Below the pieces are notes generated by a model, which was given only the letters and a program-made list of their open reading frames with translations, did no database searches and was not told the DNA's origin. 64,000 nt of DNA, from NCBI RefSeq assembly GCF_958298935.1, contig NC_084940.1, forward strand, positions 23,183,146 through 23,247,145, written 5' to 3'. This DNA comes from Phragmites australis. Taxonomy: Eukaryota > Streptophyta > Magnoliopsida > Poales > Poaceae. A program made the position numbers and the translations under genes. Positions 45,320 through 57,602 of the stretch are shown in pieces (within the stretch, counting starts at the first letter, position 1; every line of letters starts with the position of its first letter).

Positions 45320-47672
45320 TGAAAGTGCATCTAACTCTTATGTGTGATTTTCGTAATTAATGACAATATCTATGGACTAACAACGTTATTGAGAATTGTT
45401 AGTATGTTGTTCCATAGGTGATGCATGGAGGAGAGATATGCATAAGCTCTAGGTAAATGGGGAAATTGAAAGTGCATCAAGATGAATAAGCTCTTAGTGA
45501 TGCTAGGTGATGCTCATGAGGAGAAGGAGAAGCTCAATAAGATTGACAATATGCATGAAGGCTAATAAGTTACTTGTGGAGATCAAGTAACTTAAGGTAT
45601 AAAAGTTGTCAATTGAGTTTTATAGACTAACCCATGTGCTTTGTGCTTGAGAGTGAGTTGGGGTTAGGATCCATAAGAAGGCATGAGTTGAGTTGAGATA
45701 TTCTATATGCCAAGGGTGAAGAACAAGATTGGACTTCATATATGATAAAGTGAATTTATTGAAGATATCAAATACAAAGTGGTTTTTTATGGCAAGACGG
45801 TGAAGTGCAAGCAAGACTCGGCTGTGATGGACCATCTGGTGGTGAAGGGCAAGCAAATGGCTTGGCGCCAAAGGACCAAGGCGATGGTGAAAACTGAGAG
45901 AAGGCTTTGTGCCAATGGACCGTGTGAGGCCATGAGAAGCTATGAGTAATTTACACCAATCATTTTAAGAATCAAGAAGAGATGGAGTGAAGAATATATG
46001 GAAGTTGGCAACCCTCAAGGTTTGAATGAAAGAAGCGGTACTTGAAAGTATTCAAAGGCTCAAAGTGGTTCGAACGAGTTTTATCTTTGAATTTGAGTAT
46101 AGGTATGCCACACTATTAAGAGGGATGCTACGTAGAGCTAATTGAAGTGTCTCAGTGCTCAAGAGTTTTCTAACTAACCCAAAGTGAGAGTTAGCTTAAG
46201 GAGCCCGGAGCGGAAAGTGTGGAAGTGTTTGAATTGGATTTTGAAGTGTTACTAGTTTGATCTAGTGTGTTTGAGATCATGAATTCAGTTGGGATGTGTA
46301 GCCCTCTGAATAAGCTTTCCGTAGAGTCCAAAATTGTCAAAATCGGACTTTGGAATCAAAAGTTATCGCCGTTTTTTAGAGGACCAGCTGTGCTGAACTC
46401 GGATACTCCGGGTTGACCTGCATACTCCGGGTTGTCCAGAGTCTCCGGGTGAGGTTCTGAGCCGAGTGGTCTGTTAGGGTCGAAGTGTTTCACCTGAAGA
46501 CTCCAGGTTTCGAACCCTCCAAGTTGTACTCGGGCCAGGGCCCTCGGTTACGAGTTCTAGTCTAACCTGGAGACTCCGGGTTGACCCGGATACTCCGGAT
46601 CAGTACAAAAAGGTGTGTAATGGCTAGTTTTTGGGGTTTGGTATATATACCCTCTCACCCCCATTGTTTGTTGATGTTGCTTGGGCATGAAAGAAAAACC
46701 CTCTATAGCCAAAAGAACTCCTTCCTACTTCATTTTAGTGAGAGATTTGAGAAGAAAAATGAATTGGGTTGAGAGATTGAAAGATTGAGTGCAAGTGAGC
46801 TAAAATCTATTCTTGAGCATTTGAGTTCATCAACAAGAAGTTCATCGTCGTGTTAGTTACTCTGGGAGATTTGAGCTCCTAGGCGGCTAGGCATCGCCGA
46901 CGAGCACCCCACGTTGTGGTGTGCCACGGGAAGTTTGTAAAGGCTTCAATTTCGCCTCCATAAGGAAAAAAAATCAAGAGTGGAAGCTAAGCTCAAGTGT
47001 GATTGAGCTTGGAGAGGAAAAGAGTTGAGAGAGATCCGGCTCAAGTGTGACTGAGCCCCTCAATGGAGACATAGGAACCTCTAAAGGAGGTGTCCGAACT
47101 TCGGGAAACAAATATTGTGTCTCCTCTCTTGTTTCCTTGTTCTTGTGTTTTTGCTCAATATTTGTGCATATTGCTCGATCTACTTTCTCATGTGAAATTA
47201 ATTGTAGGTTCTCCGTGGATCTACTTAAAATCATCACTTGGAACACACGACTTCACTTGTTTTGAGCTAGAACCCTTTAGGCATTGTTTAATTTCAGTTT
47301 TGAACTCATTTTCTGCTGAACTCGGAGGTTTCAGATTTAACCCGGATACTTCGAATACTGTATAGTCAGTTCTAAACCCGAAGTATCCGGGTCAACCCGG
47401 ATACTTCGGTGAACAGCGTTTTCAGGATTTTCAACTAGAGTTTTCTTACATATCTTTTGCTAGAATTGAATAATTTTTGTCACCCTAGGGTTGTAACTTT
47501 CACACTTATTTAGGGTGATTGTGCACTAGTTGAGCCTAGTATATTTAGGATTTTCACTTGTGAAAAATTCGTTAGATTATTTTCCACTGTAAGTTTAGAC
47601 CAACGGTAAAAGGGGACGAATTTTTATAAAAATGCCTATTCACCCCCTCTGGGCTACAACATTGTCCTTTCA
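45320..47672 (+). mobile_element. Solo LTR, family B (TGAAAGTGC...CCTTTCA), inside the copia LTR
   Basis: Ends TGAAAG/CTTTCA are perfect inverted termini. Flanking 5-mers ATATG (45315-45319) and ATAGG (47673-47677) match at 4 of 5. Its body has repeated 'actccgggttgacc' and 'atactccgg' words, a TATA-like 'tatatatacc' near 46642 and the ending 'ctattcaccccctctgggctac'. This design is typical of copia LTRs in grasses. 2353 bp, no coding sequence. Confidence 0.75.
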
Positions 47673-49472
47673 ATAGGCTCCAAAAACTTAAGAAAGTTTA
47701 ACCTATATCAATTTCTATCTAAATATGCTCTAGGTTTATCTAGTGTGTCTACTCTACTATTCAAAAGATATTGCAACATATCTAGAAAAGTAAATTGCAA
47801 GTAAGTAAATGTGGAATGTAAATAAGGTAGAGAGAGCAAACTCGGCACAAAGAATTTTTATCCCGTGGTATCGATGGCATAAACACCACCCCTAATCCAC
47901 GTTGGAGCTCTACGAAGGATATGCTCTCGGACGACATCCGGTCACGACCCTTGAGCCACCAAAGCCTCAAGTGGGTTGAGCCACCAAGCCACCTAGGCAA
48001 GGCCTGACCACAAGCCTTTCTTCCGATCACTTGCCGTCGTCTTCACTTCAGAGCTTGAGCCGCCAAGGTAAGAGTCTCCGCATCCCCATACAAGAGTCTT
48101 GCCGCCGCTCCACACCAAGTCGAAGGGTCAACAAATATTAGCCACCATGGCCCACGGTGCCGGCGAGTCACCAAGACTCCAAGGTGCTAACGTTCCACTT
48201 AGTACACTCTAGGATCACTTCTTGATTCACTTTCTAGGCAGCAACACCTAGCAATAATTCTTTTTAGGCCTATTAGCACTAATTACTCTCTAATCTTATG
48301 CTTAATTGCCTTAGATGATCACTTTAAGCACTTTGGTTGCTTTGATGTCTTCTCAAGTGTATGTGAGCTTCTTTGGACTCCAGCACTTTTAAATGACCGA
48401 GTGGAAGGGTATTTATAGCCTCAACCCCACAAACTAGCCATTGCCCCAATGGTTCAACTTTACTTTATACGTCGGATGATCCGGTGTAAACAACATTGTA
48501 CTCACCGGACCATCCGGCGTATACATCATCCAAAAATTAGCCATTAGAACCCCACTTAAACCTTCTGTGAACACCGGATGTTCACTAGCTCCATCGTCAG
48601 ATCATCCGGCGTGTACACTTGAGCTAGACCGAGCCACTTCTTCTCTGTACAAAATACTCTGGCGTGTATATCATCAGTGCATCGGACCATCCGGCGTGTT
48701 AATCTTCACTCTTCAACACTTGCAACCTTCTCTGCAGAAAATACTCCAGTGTATTCAACCCCATATCGTCGGACCATCCGGCGTTGTCAGTGACACAGGA
48801 ACCAGGGGTCCCCGAGTCCCGAGGCCAGATCAGCAGTTTGCCACGTGGCGCCCTCCCGCGGGGATCATCTGCGCGAGGTACGAGAAGACTAAGTCCCGGG
48901 AGAGGGCGCTCGGGGCTATAAACAGTGGTCCCCAAATACCCGAGTTTCCCGATGATCTGAGAAGACCAAGTGCCGGGAAGAGAGTGCTCGGGGTCGTGAA
49001 CAGTGGCCCCCGAGCACTCAAGTCCCCCGACGATCAGAGAAGCCGAATACCGGGAAGGGTGTGCTCGGGGCCGCAAACAGTGGCCCCCGAGAACCCGAGT
49101 ACCCCGAGGATCCAAGGAAGTTAGTTCCGGGAGAGAGTGCTCGGGGCCGTGAACAGCGGCCCCCGAGCACTCGGTTCCCCGAGGACCTGAACAGTCAATT
49201 CCGGGAGAGAGTGCTCGGGGCTGTGAACAGTGGCCCCGAGCACTCGGTTCCCCGAGGACCAAGAAAGGGCATATCCGGGAGAGAGTGCTCGGGGCTATGA
49301 ACAGTGACCCCTGAGCACTTGGTTCCCCGACGGCCTAATAAGTCCTTCACCGGTGGCCCCCACAGAGCTCCAGCAGTGAGGTGTCAACCAGTGAAAGGCC
49401 CGATGCCGTATTTAAGAGGGTGAGTGGCCTGTCACTTCCAATTGCTCCTGCCACGCTCGGTGTCAGTCCTTG

Positions 49473-52400
49473 TGTCACGGCCCAGAGTTTCTAAACACGT
49501 AATTAAGTGCTAATGAGCATCATTTGTTTTTGTTTTGAGCAGTATAGACTTGCAGTGTGGATTAAACCGAAATTAGTTGAACCAGGTTTAACTGATGCGT
49601 TGTGAAGCATCTCCTAAAAATTCTATGGGACATGGGGCTTATTTTAGAAATTAGTAGATGCCAGGAGAAGAATATAAATGAATTTTCCCAAATTTTTGGT
49701 AAATGTTTAGAAGGCATAAAAATTATCACAAGTTGGAAAAGATAGCATCTTTGAACAATTTTTATTCAAAATTGGCTCAAGCATTCTGGGTCAAACAAGT
49801 TCAAATGGGTTCCTTATGAATTTTAGTTTCAAACAAAATTTGTTTTGCAAATTTTGGACTTTGGGAAGGCACTCAAATGGATGGCTAAAGTAGTGGAGAT
49901 ATTTTGCCTGGCGGTTACTGTTTATCGGCCCCACCTGTCATCCCCGTCGCACACTCACAGCTCCGCTCCCCCTTCTCCCGCTCTCTCAGCGAGCAAGTGG
50001 CAGCCGCCATCCTTGACTTCGGTGGCCAAGCCGCAGTTGCCGGCCAAAAGATCAGCGCCGTGGCCTTATCCCCTCCCCTGCCCCCTGCTTTCTCTCTCTC
50101 TCTCTCTCTCTCTCTGCTCCTCCTCTCGCACAGCCGGCGCAGAACACCCGCACACAAGCACCGGCAGCCGGCAAGAATCGCCGCGCCACCGATGGCCTCC
50201 ACCGGGCCCGAACCAGGAGAAGCACAGAGGAGGGTCGCCGAAGCTTTTCCCCGCCGTTTCCCCTCCTTCCTCGGCCGTTTCCCGCACGGATTGGAGCCGC
50301 CCGCGCCTTCTTCCCCAACGGCGGCAACCGAGCTCCGCCGTCCTCCGTCGCCCCGCTATTCTACAGCCTCACCGGCCTAACCCGCTACACGGTGAGCTTC
50401 CCCATGCTCCTGTACACCTTATGCGCGCGCCGTCTTCTCTCTGTCCCGTCGCCGGCGCGGTGTTCCGCGGTGGTTGAACCGCCGCCGCCTCCCCACGCAT
50501 GCCGCCGGTCGTGCTGCCATCGAGCTCGTCGGTCGGGAAGCACGCCGTTAGGTCTACGCGCTCACGTAGAACGTGTAGGTGTGCTCGGTCGGGCTTATTG
50601 CGTCGCCATTCGCCGTCGGCGCGTCAAAACCGTGTCGCCGCCGTGCTAGTTTTGCCCCTCGCCGCCGCTCGTCGTGCTCCGGCCGTCGCCGACGTCGACG
50701 TGTGCCCCCACCGTGACCGTGTGCTCGTGCTAGTGCCGTTTTCGCCCTCGGCCGAGCCGTTCAGGCTGCCGCTCGCCGCCGGCAGCCACCGCAAGGCCCG
50801 CCGGCCGTCCGCCAGTTGCGCGCGCGCAACGGCCGTGGCTGATTTTGACTTTGGTCAAGGGAGCCTGTCCCACTGGTCAGTGGCTTGGGCTAGATCGGTG
50901 CCGGTAGAAAAAGGCGTGGGCCCATTTTAATATTTGAGGAAATCATAAATTGCGAATTTAATATCTGTTGAGTTGATAAATCGGCTGAAATCTTGAAAAA
51001 TGCATAGGAAATTTTGTAGAACTCCAAAATGTGTGCTGTATATTATTGAATTAATGAAATATGTCTAGGCTTCGATAATTCATAGTTAAAGTTTGGTATT
51101 TCCAAAATTGATGAATCCAATTTTGTTATTCTTGTTTTAATACCCCCTGTTCAGCAAAAATAATCACCCACATGTTAGATGTTGTTACAATTCTATATAG
51201 GGTTAAGCTTGATTAATCCTAAAAGTGTTCAAGCGTTTAACAGTAATCCCATTTAAGAAAAATCTTCGATGCTTTAGAACTCATGCCCTGACGATTTGCA
51301 CTGTTATCGCATTCTATGAAGCATCCTTCATTTTATAACATTCATATTCATTACATTGCACGCGTGATTCTTTTAGGGAACTTCGACCCGGCGAACGAGG
51401 CGAACGAGGCTGTCCCCGGAGGTTCCCGCAGTGGTGATCGTGACTCGGGTAGCTGTGAGCAGCAGCTAGGGCAGCAAGGCAAGCATCTATCATATTGCAC
51501 CGTGTCAATTCGGAATCTAATATGTTATCTACGTTTATGTATACATTGCATATGTCGGGTACCGAGTTGGGTAGAACCTATGCCGATGCATTATCCCATT
51601 TCGGTCACGTGTCATGTGTTATTCCTTGAAGCCTAGTGGTGTCGTCGCGGTCTAATTATAGTTCGCTAAGCTTAGTGGTACTTAGGCCTTCCGATAGAAG
51701 TCGATGACGGCGTCCACCGTTGTCGCGAGCCTAGGACTTATTACCTGTTCACATTTGTGGTTATGTTGATGATGTGTCGGTTTGGTGAGTGGTGAGTTGA
51801 GACGAGGTGTGGGCGGTGTTAGGGGTGTCATCTGCTCACGAGGAGTCCTCAGGCAGTTCGGGGAGGGAACCCGGACACCGTAGACCGCTTGCACCGGTTA
51901 AGCACCGATCGTCGGTGTAGTCGGCTTTAGCACTTACCTTACTCACCACATGCTGATATAATGGTAGGCGAGCCAATTACCTTCGCAGACGTGGTCATGT
52001 GGGCCTCGTCATAGACAGTGTGAGTCCGGGCTTTTAGCGGTATTAGTTTGCTCGGGGAGTAGTTCTAATACCGCCGTGCCGAGCTATGGTTGATCCACAT
52101 GGTTGGGCCTGGTTGGAAAAGGTTGTCACGGGTACCCCCTTGTGTGCATCTTAGCGGGTGGCACAAGCCATATGGTCCCTGTGTCGTGTGGGTCCAGGAG
52201 TATCCCTCTGCAGGGTGTATAATCAGTTCGAACTGCCACGCTCTCGGTCATGAGCATCGCTATCGCTTATCTCCACCGAGCGACCATGTTTTGGTCGTAG
52301 AGTTTCGATGTGGGTTGTGGCATGGTTGGTTTGGGTGGTTTGGTCGGTATGTGGTCGGTGGTTTGGTGGTAATGGTTTACTTTTGTACACTTATTGTTTA

Positions 52401-53050
52401 TATATCTGTTCTGATCAGTTGGTTGGCAGGGTTTGAGTCGGTGGTTGGTTAAGTTGGTTGCTTACACCTAGAGTCTAGGTTGCTTACCGCTTAATGAACT
52501 TAAACATGTCTTAATCCTTGCTACAGCTTTAAATGCATGATCCTTGGAGTCGAGAATATATATACTCATTCTATGTAAGACTTGCTAGTACCTTCGTACT
52601 AAGGAGTGCTGCCCTTAAGTTGCTTTCAGGTTCACAGGTTGGCGAGGAAGAGGCAGTTTTCGGCTACTTTTTGCCTGCCGATCTGGGTGGCGGGCAGGAG
52701 TAGCACATTCTACTCTGAACTCTGGCGCTTTTGGTATGAAGTCTAAGGGCATACGGCTCCATACTCTTTTGTTGTATAGGTTTACCTTCCGCTACGTAGT
52801 TGTTGTTGTTCTTCTTTTGTTGTAAATTGTGGAAGCAGTTGCATGTTTAAGTATTGTAATACAGCTTAATTACTTGCTCTCTATTAAACTGTGTTGTGAT
52901 ATTTGAGTTGGAAGGCATGTATTCAGATCCTGGGCACAAAACACGTGCCGGGACTACCGGAATGGTATTCTGGTTAATCGTCGAGGTTGTGATTATGAAC
53001 AATGATCCTCCTGATGATTAATTAGAATACTATTTGGACAGTTCCTCACA
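49473..53050. mobile_element. Solo LTR, family A, copy 3 (3.58 kb)
   Basis: TGTCACG...CCTCACA with a perfect 5-bp target duplication CCTTG (49468-49472 and 53051-53055). This is the best-defined member of the family. Relative to copy 1 it carries an extra GC-rich segment (about 50120-50830) after the CT-rich zone. That segment reads open in several frames on both strands (up to 210 codons) but shows no domain and no agreement with the other copies. The 3' half matches copies 1 and 2 ('gggcggtgttaggggtgtc' near 51810, 'agtaccttcgtacta' near 52588). Confidence 0.88.
50093..50117. repeat. (CT)n microsatellite
   Basis: About 12 CT repeats at the place where copies 1 and 2 also have CT-rich tracts. 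Confidence 0.9.
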
Positions 53051-54125
53051 CCTTGCCACAGCCTGGTAGGGAGACGTGGGGACATTTAATGTACGGGTCC
53101 CATCCCGCGTCATCCGACACGCCTCGGGATAGCATCGCGAGGCCCAAGGCGCCCCGCCTGCCACCCTGCTGTGTGAGGCGTACAAGACCGAACGGGCACG
53201 CCAGGCCGTTCAGTAGCTGCCCGGTGGACCCTCTTCGCGGCGCCCGTTGCAGAACGGCATCATGACGAATGAGACCGGACGGGGGCGCGTTTTCAACCCT
53301 CCCCATCACTTCGCGCAGCAGCCCATGATGGTTGCTTTCCATTTATGGTGCCTTGGAACTCGTGCCCTCCCTTTCTGGGCACGCTACCGCTGGCGAGTAT
53401 TTAAGGCGGTACGGGCTCCCAGGAGAAAGAAGGCAGAAAAAGTAAGAGGTAACAGAAGATAGAGGACTCTCGAACAAGGTGGAAGCCGAGGAAGAAGACA
53501 GGTCCAGTACAAGCACAAAAGCGGAGATCACCGAAGAACAAGGAGCCCGAAGCTCTAGGATAGATAAATATTCTTGTAACCAGCAACATCTCTGAGAGAC
53601 ATTCCCAGAGCATTTATAGCACACACAGGAGTAGGGTATTATGCTCAGTGCGGCCCGAACCTATCTAAAAAACCTCCTGAGCATTTACTGCATTCTGCAT
53701 CCGATCCTTCCATTCCACCTGCCATCGCATTTACGCCCATTTATTTCACCTGCAAACAAATTCAGAATCATCCCCCGGCCGAATCTCAAAAGGGTCCCTC
53801 CGGATCCCTGCTTTAGGAGTTCACCCTCCGACATGCGTGCTTCAGCTTTTCTCCCCATTGTCAAAAACACTCTGGCGTGTACTGGCTTCATACGCCGGAT
53901 CTTCCGACGTGTACAATTGCCATGAACTGAAATGCTCCAACGTGTATAATCTTCTCTACGCCGAACCTTCCGGCGTGTACACTTTCTCTGAGAGTTCTCC
54001 AATTTGATCGATCTTTGTCACGGTTTAGATGGTTTCTTCATATATTGTATTCATGAAACCTAATAAAATATATACTTGACAAATATATTAATCATATTGA
54101 CTATGTTATTATTAATCACTAAAAG

Positions 54126-56449
54126 CATATACATAATAAAAAAAATCATATTCACTATAAGTAATAGGCCTCGCATCGACCTAATAGGTAGATCCATTTA
54201 AACAGCTTTACTCTCACCGCTGCCATCGAGTTGGCATGCACCAGACTTGATTCGAATGGCTCCAGCTCTTGCTCTTCACGAGTGGAGTGGCAAGCTCACT
54301 CAGTCACCAGTAGACAGTAGACAGGAAGTAGTACAGCACAACAAAACAAAACTATGAGTCCTCCCAAAAAAACAACCAAACAAAAGTATGCGATGCATGA
54401 CTGCCTCGTGCTGGTCGAGCTAGCTTGATGTGCGTATGCCATGGACAATAATTCCAAGCTTGTAGAGAAGAGAACCAACGTGTAGATGTGTTGTGTCTAG
54501 TCGGCGTCCCGCGGCTGCTAAGTCAATGATAGGCGTTAGCGATTCGGAACTAACTTAGCGTTAGCGGTTGAAAAATCAATTGCGCTAACCCTGGATTTCT
54601 TTGTCTTATATAATTTTTGAACTGAAATTTAGGTGGAGCATGCAGAACATTGTGCTTTGGGGAGAAGTCAAATAGCACAATGCCATGCGATTGCTTTGTC
54701 TAGCATTGTCTTGCACGTATCCTTATGATTTTGATACAACTGAAATTTATGAATTTTACTGAAAAGCAGGTCTAGCTGAAAGCTACTTATAGTTTATATA
54801 AAAGTTGTTGGTTTTTATGATAAATTTTTAGGTTCTTAGCATACTAGCTTTTTAAAAAATTACTTTCAATTAGCTTATCAGTTTGTAGTTCATTTTATCA
54901 AAAATTAGTTTTTTAACTTCTCAAAAATCAACAATAAAACAATTTATTTATTTTAATTCATAATTTCTAAGATGCGGAAATCACATGACAATACTAGTAG
55001 CCCAAACAAGCGGTAAGGACTAGGTACAGGTTACCCAAGTCTTCCATTGACTAAGGTGGTCGATCCTGCCGGTTTAAGGCGATGTACTCTCGCGTCACAA
55101 GGGCTTGTTTCTACTTTCTAGTCATGTTACGTTGAAGATCTTTTCAAGGATGATTTGGTCAAAAAAAAAGTTTACCATGTTAATATGGATACTACTGGCT
55201 CGTTTGGTTGCTTGCCGCATTTACAGTTTTGTGCCAACAGTACTACATGTAGCTTTCCATCTCTGCCCTTCACGCATCTCACCTCCCAACAGACGGTCGG
55301 GATCTCCGGCGCGCTAGCCACTAGGGGCAAAATTGTGTGCAGTGACAGGAGAGATGTCTTGTCACTTGTCAGTCACACAAGACGACAAAACACGAACCGG
55401 CATGGGCAGCGTGTGCTTCCGCAGCGTCCCCAAAATGATTAGGGTCCCCAACTCTTTTCAAGTACGTAGTAGTATAGTTAGGTCATATTTGTTTTTTATT
55501 TTAATTATAGATTTTAGCTTTAAAAAGTAAAAGTAAAAATAAAATAATTGGTCACAATATAAAGGTTGGGTCTCGCAACCTACAATCTGTATTGTACTAT
55601 AAAATCTTATAATTAATAATTTAGTGAGAATGAGCTATTTCATATAATCGAGAGTGTAACAAACTACAGTAAAAATAAACAGTGCCTTAGTAGTTTCATC
55701 ATCAAATTAGATGAGTAATCTACTCCGTATTGCATTAGCAATAAAGAATGTCATTTATTGTCTACTGGGAAATTACACGTGATATCCATTCGGGCTTGAG
55801 GACAGCATGACAGGTCATATTAGCCTTGAAGAAAAAATAGATAGAAAGTTAGTTACGCTACTTAATTGATTGGTATGATGCAAGTGGGGGAACAAATATG
55901 AATCTCAACGTTAAATCCCATTATTAAGGTCTGATTGACATCAATTCTACAATCAATCAGCGTAACTTTAGAGGGAACAATTTTGAATTTCAGTCCTACG
56001 ATCAAAGCCGATATGGACAGTCAAGATCAAAAGTTTACCACCCAACTTGTGTTTTTTTACATTATATGGAATATAGATTGAAATTGTTGAAGTTTCACCT
56101 GCGTTCTACGATAACATAAGAAAATGTTTGCTGGACTGGCCACCATAACATTTGAAAATAATATTCTAACAAAGGTTTCTTATGAAGATCTAACTGAGAA
56201 TTTTGTATCAAGTAACGCTAGAAGGATTTTTCAGCTAAAAGATAGTTTAGTAATTAAGAGTTTCAAGATTTTCCTTTTGACAGGCTATAGTTCTAAGAGA
56301 AAATTCTATTACCAATACGATTAATAAACAAACTATTTCTCAATTACCTTTTCTTATACCTATGACCTAATTACGGAATTCGCACCTAGCACAATTTTTT
56401 AGGCACAATCCTGCCTACACTGATACCATCGATCAGAGACGACTAAATA
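54126..56449. other. Spacer without recognised genes
   Basis: Mostly low-copy-looking sequence. 54770-54990 is AT-rich with 'gctacttatagtttatataaaagttg', resembling the ends of small hAT MITEs, but no paired terminus is clear. 55196-55470 is GC-richer and short open frames cross it without any domain. 55490-55690 is AT-rich. No promoter, exon or RNA gene could be supported. Confidence 0.4.
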
Positions 56450-56945
56450 GGCTACTTGGGCCGACCCGGCATGAGCTCGGCTCGGCACAGCCTGGCTACT
56501 GTAACGGGCCATACCGTGCCAGCCCGCATGCCTCCCTCTCAGCCCACGGCACGGCCTGTCGGTCACCATGCTATGTCGGACCGGTCCGGACACGATAGGC
56601 ACGGCGGTCATGACAAGCACGGATAGCCCAACGGCACACAGGCGACCAATCGATACAGCCGGTCTGATAAAATAGAAAAATAGTTATAAAATTAAAAAAT
56701 ATATAAAAAGTAGATAAAAATATAGAAAGTAGATAAAAATAGCTACAAAATTAAAAAATATAGAAAATAGAAAATAGTCAGACCCATACGTACAGAACCG
56801 GATCGTGCCTAGCTAGGTTGTGCTCGTGCCGGTCCAGGCTAATCGTGCCTGTGCCGGCCTGCCGGACCGTACCACGTTTGACCCAAGCACGACTTGTAAC
56901 CTCGTGTTGAACCGATCCAGCCTATCTTAACTTAGACTACCATAC
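56450..56945. mobile_element. Non-autonomous hAT-like element
   Basis: Two GC-rich blocks of 'ggcacg', 'cgtgcc' and 'gccggtccgg' words (56450-56650 and 56780-56930) flank an AT-rich centre with 'aaaatagataaaaata' repeats. This is the same design as the ends of the hAT element at 41624-45255 ('aaaaataaaaaaataaatag' near 41905). No transposase. Boundaries are approximate. Confidence 0.5.
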
Positions 56946-57249
56946 TTAAGTCATAACTAGATGATCGTGCCTCAAACAGACCTAACAAACATAACCTAGT
57001 TAGACATCTTTACCATTGATGCACCCGTCCTTATCGTGTCAGCCTCCCCATCCCGATTGGAAGCTGACACACAGGCACGAAGCATAGGTACCCAACTAGT
57101 CCGCGTGCACACCGCACTAATGCCGTGTATCAGTCCCTTCTCTCTATTACTTCTTTTTTCTTAAAAACAAATAAGTACAGCTTAGTTAGAAATTCAAACA
57201 ACTGAAACTACGATGGGATAAGCGTAGATGTAGCGTGCACAACATATTA

Positions 57250-57464
57250 CTCCCTCCAATTCTAAATGCATGTTGATTTATCCTTCTCAATTTTTCTCTA
57301 AATGTATGACTCCTATAACTTTTAGGTAATTTTTCTCTTTTCTTCCATATTTGCTCTTGCTAAATAAATATCACTCCCATAGATAAATGACAATAAGATC
57401 ATTTGACTCACTATGAGTACTTGTGAACAATTGTAAAACAACGTATATTTGGAATGGAGGGGAG
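57250..57464. mobile_element. Stowaway-like MITE
   Basis: The left end CTCCCTCCAATTCTAAATGC and the reverse complement of the right end CTCCCCTCCATTCCAAATAT are imperfect inverted repeats of the Stowaway (Tc1/mariner) type. TA lies immediately left (57248-57249); the right TA is lost. Confidence 0.65.
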
Positions 57465-57602
57465 GAGAAGGAAAGTCTAGGACTTAAATTTTGGTGTAGA
57501 AAACTTGTGTTGTGCCCAGAGTACATTGATGCCCACCGTATCTAAGTCAAGCGAGATTGAAAGGAAAGAGAGCCGCATGCAGTAAATCGATCAAATTTAA
57601 AT
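57465..57602. other. Short spacer
   Basis: Nothing recognised. The last 9 bases (aatttaaat) are the left target-site copy of the Mutator-like element. Confidence 0.5.

Larger units (their letters stand above)
48785..53833 (+). mobile_element. Solo Tat LTR related to element 2, split by family A copy 3
   Basis: Starts TGTCAGTGACACAGGAACC and ends TCACCCTCCGACA like the LTRs at 23092 and 35974. Flanking 5-mers GGCGT (48780-48784) and TGCGT (53834-53838) match at 4 of 5. The tandem units (48900-49330) keep 'gtgctcgggg' and 'cccccgagcactc' but have 'gaacagtgg' where element 2 has 'gcacgtggc', so the CACGTG core is absent. Interrupted at 49473-53050. Net length is about 1.47 kb. Confidence 0.8.
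45262..54125 (-). mobile_element. Sirevirus-like copia LTR, copy 2 (inverted), split by two insertions
   Basis: Segments 45262-45319, 47673-48784 and 53834-54125 together form the reverse complement of the LTR at 18903-20418 and 59340-61106: 'tgaagggatcggtgacgtcc' at the left is the inverted 3' end, 'gtaaattgcaagtaagtaaatg' near 47790 the mid part, and 'ttattaatcactaaaa' near 54110 the inverted 5' end. No internal domain adjoins, so it is a solo or truncated LTR. The right boundary fades in AT-rich sequence. Confidence 0.75.

Noticed and set aside
49845..50477. 210-codon frame in the GC-rich block of family A copy 3
   Set aside because: Open in other frames and on the opposite strand as well; no domain; interrupted by a CT microsatellite.
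55155..55442. 95-codon frame in the GC-richer stretch near 55.3 kb
   Set aside because: No domain, no splice or promoter support, overlaps other frames; coding status cannot be supported.
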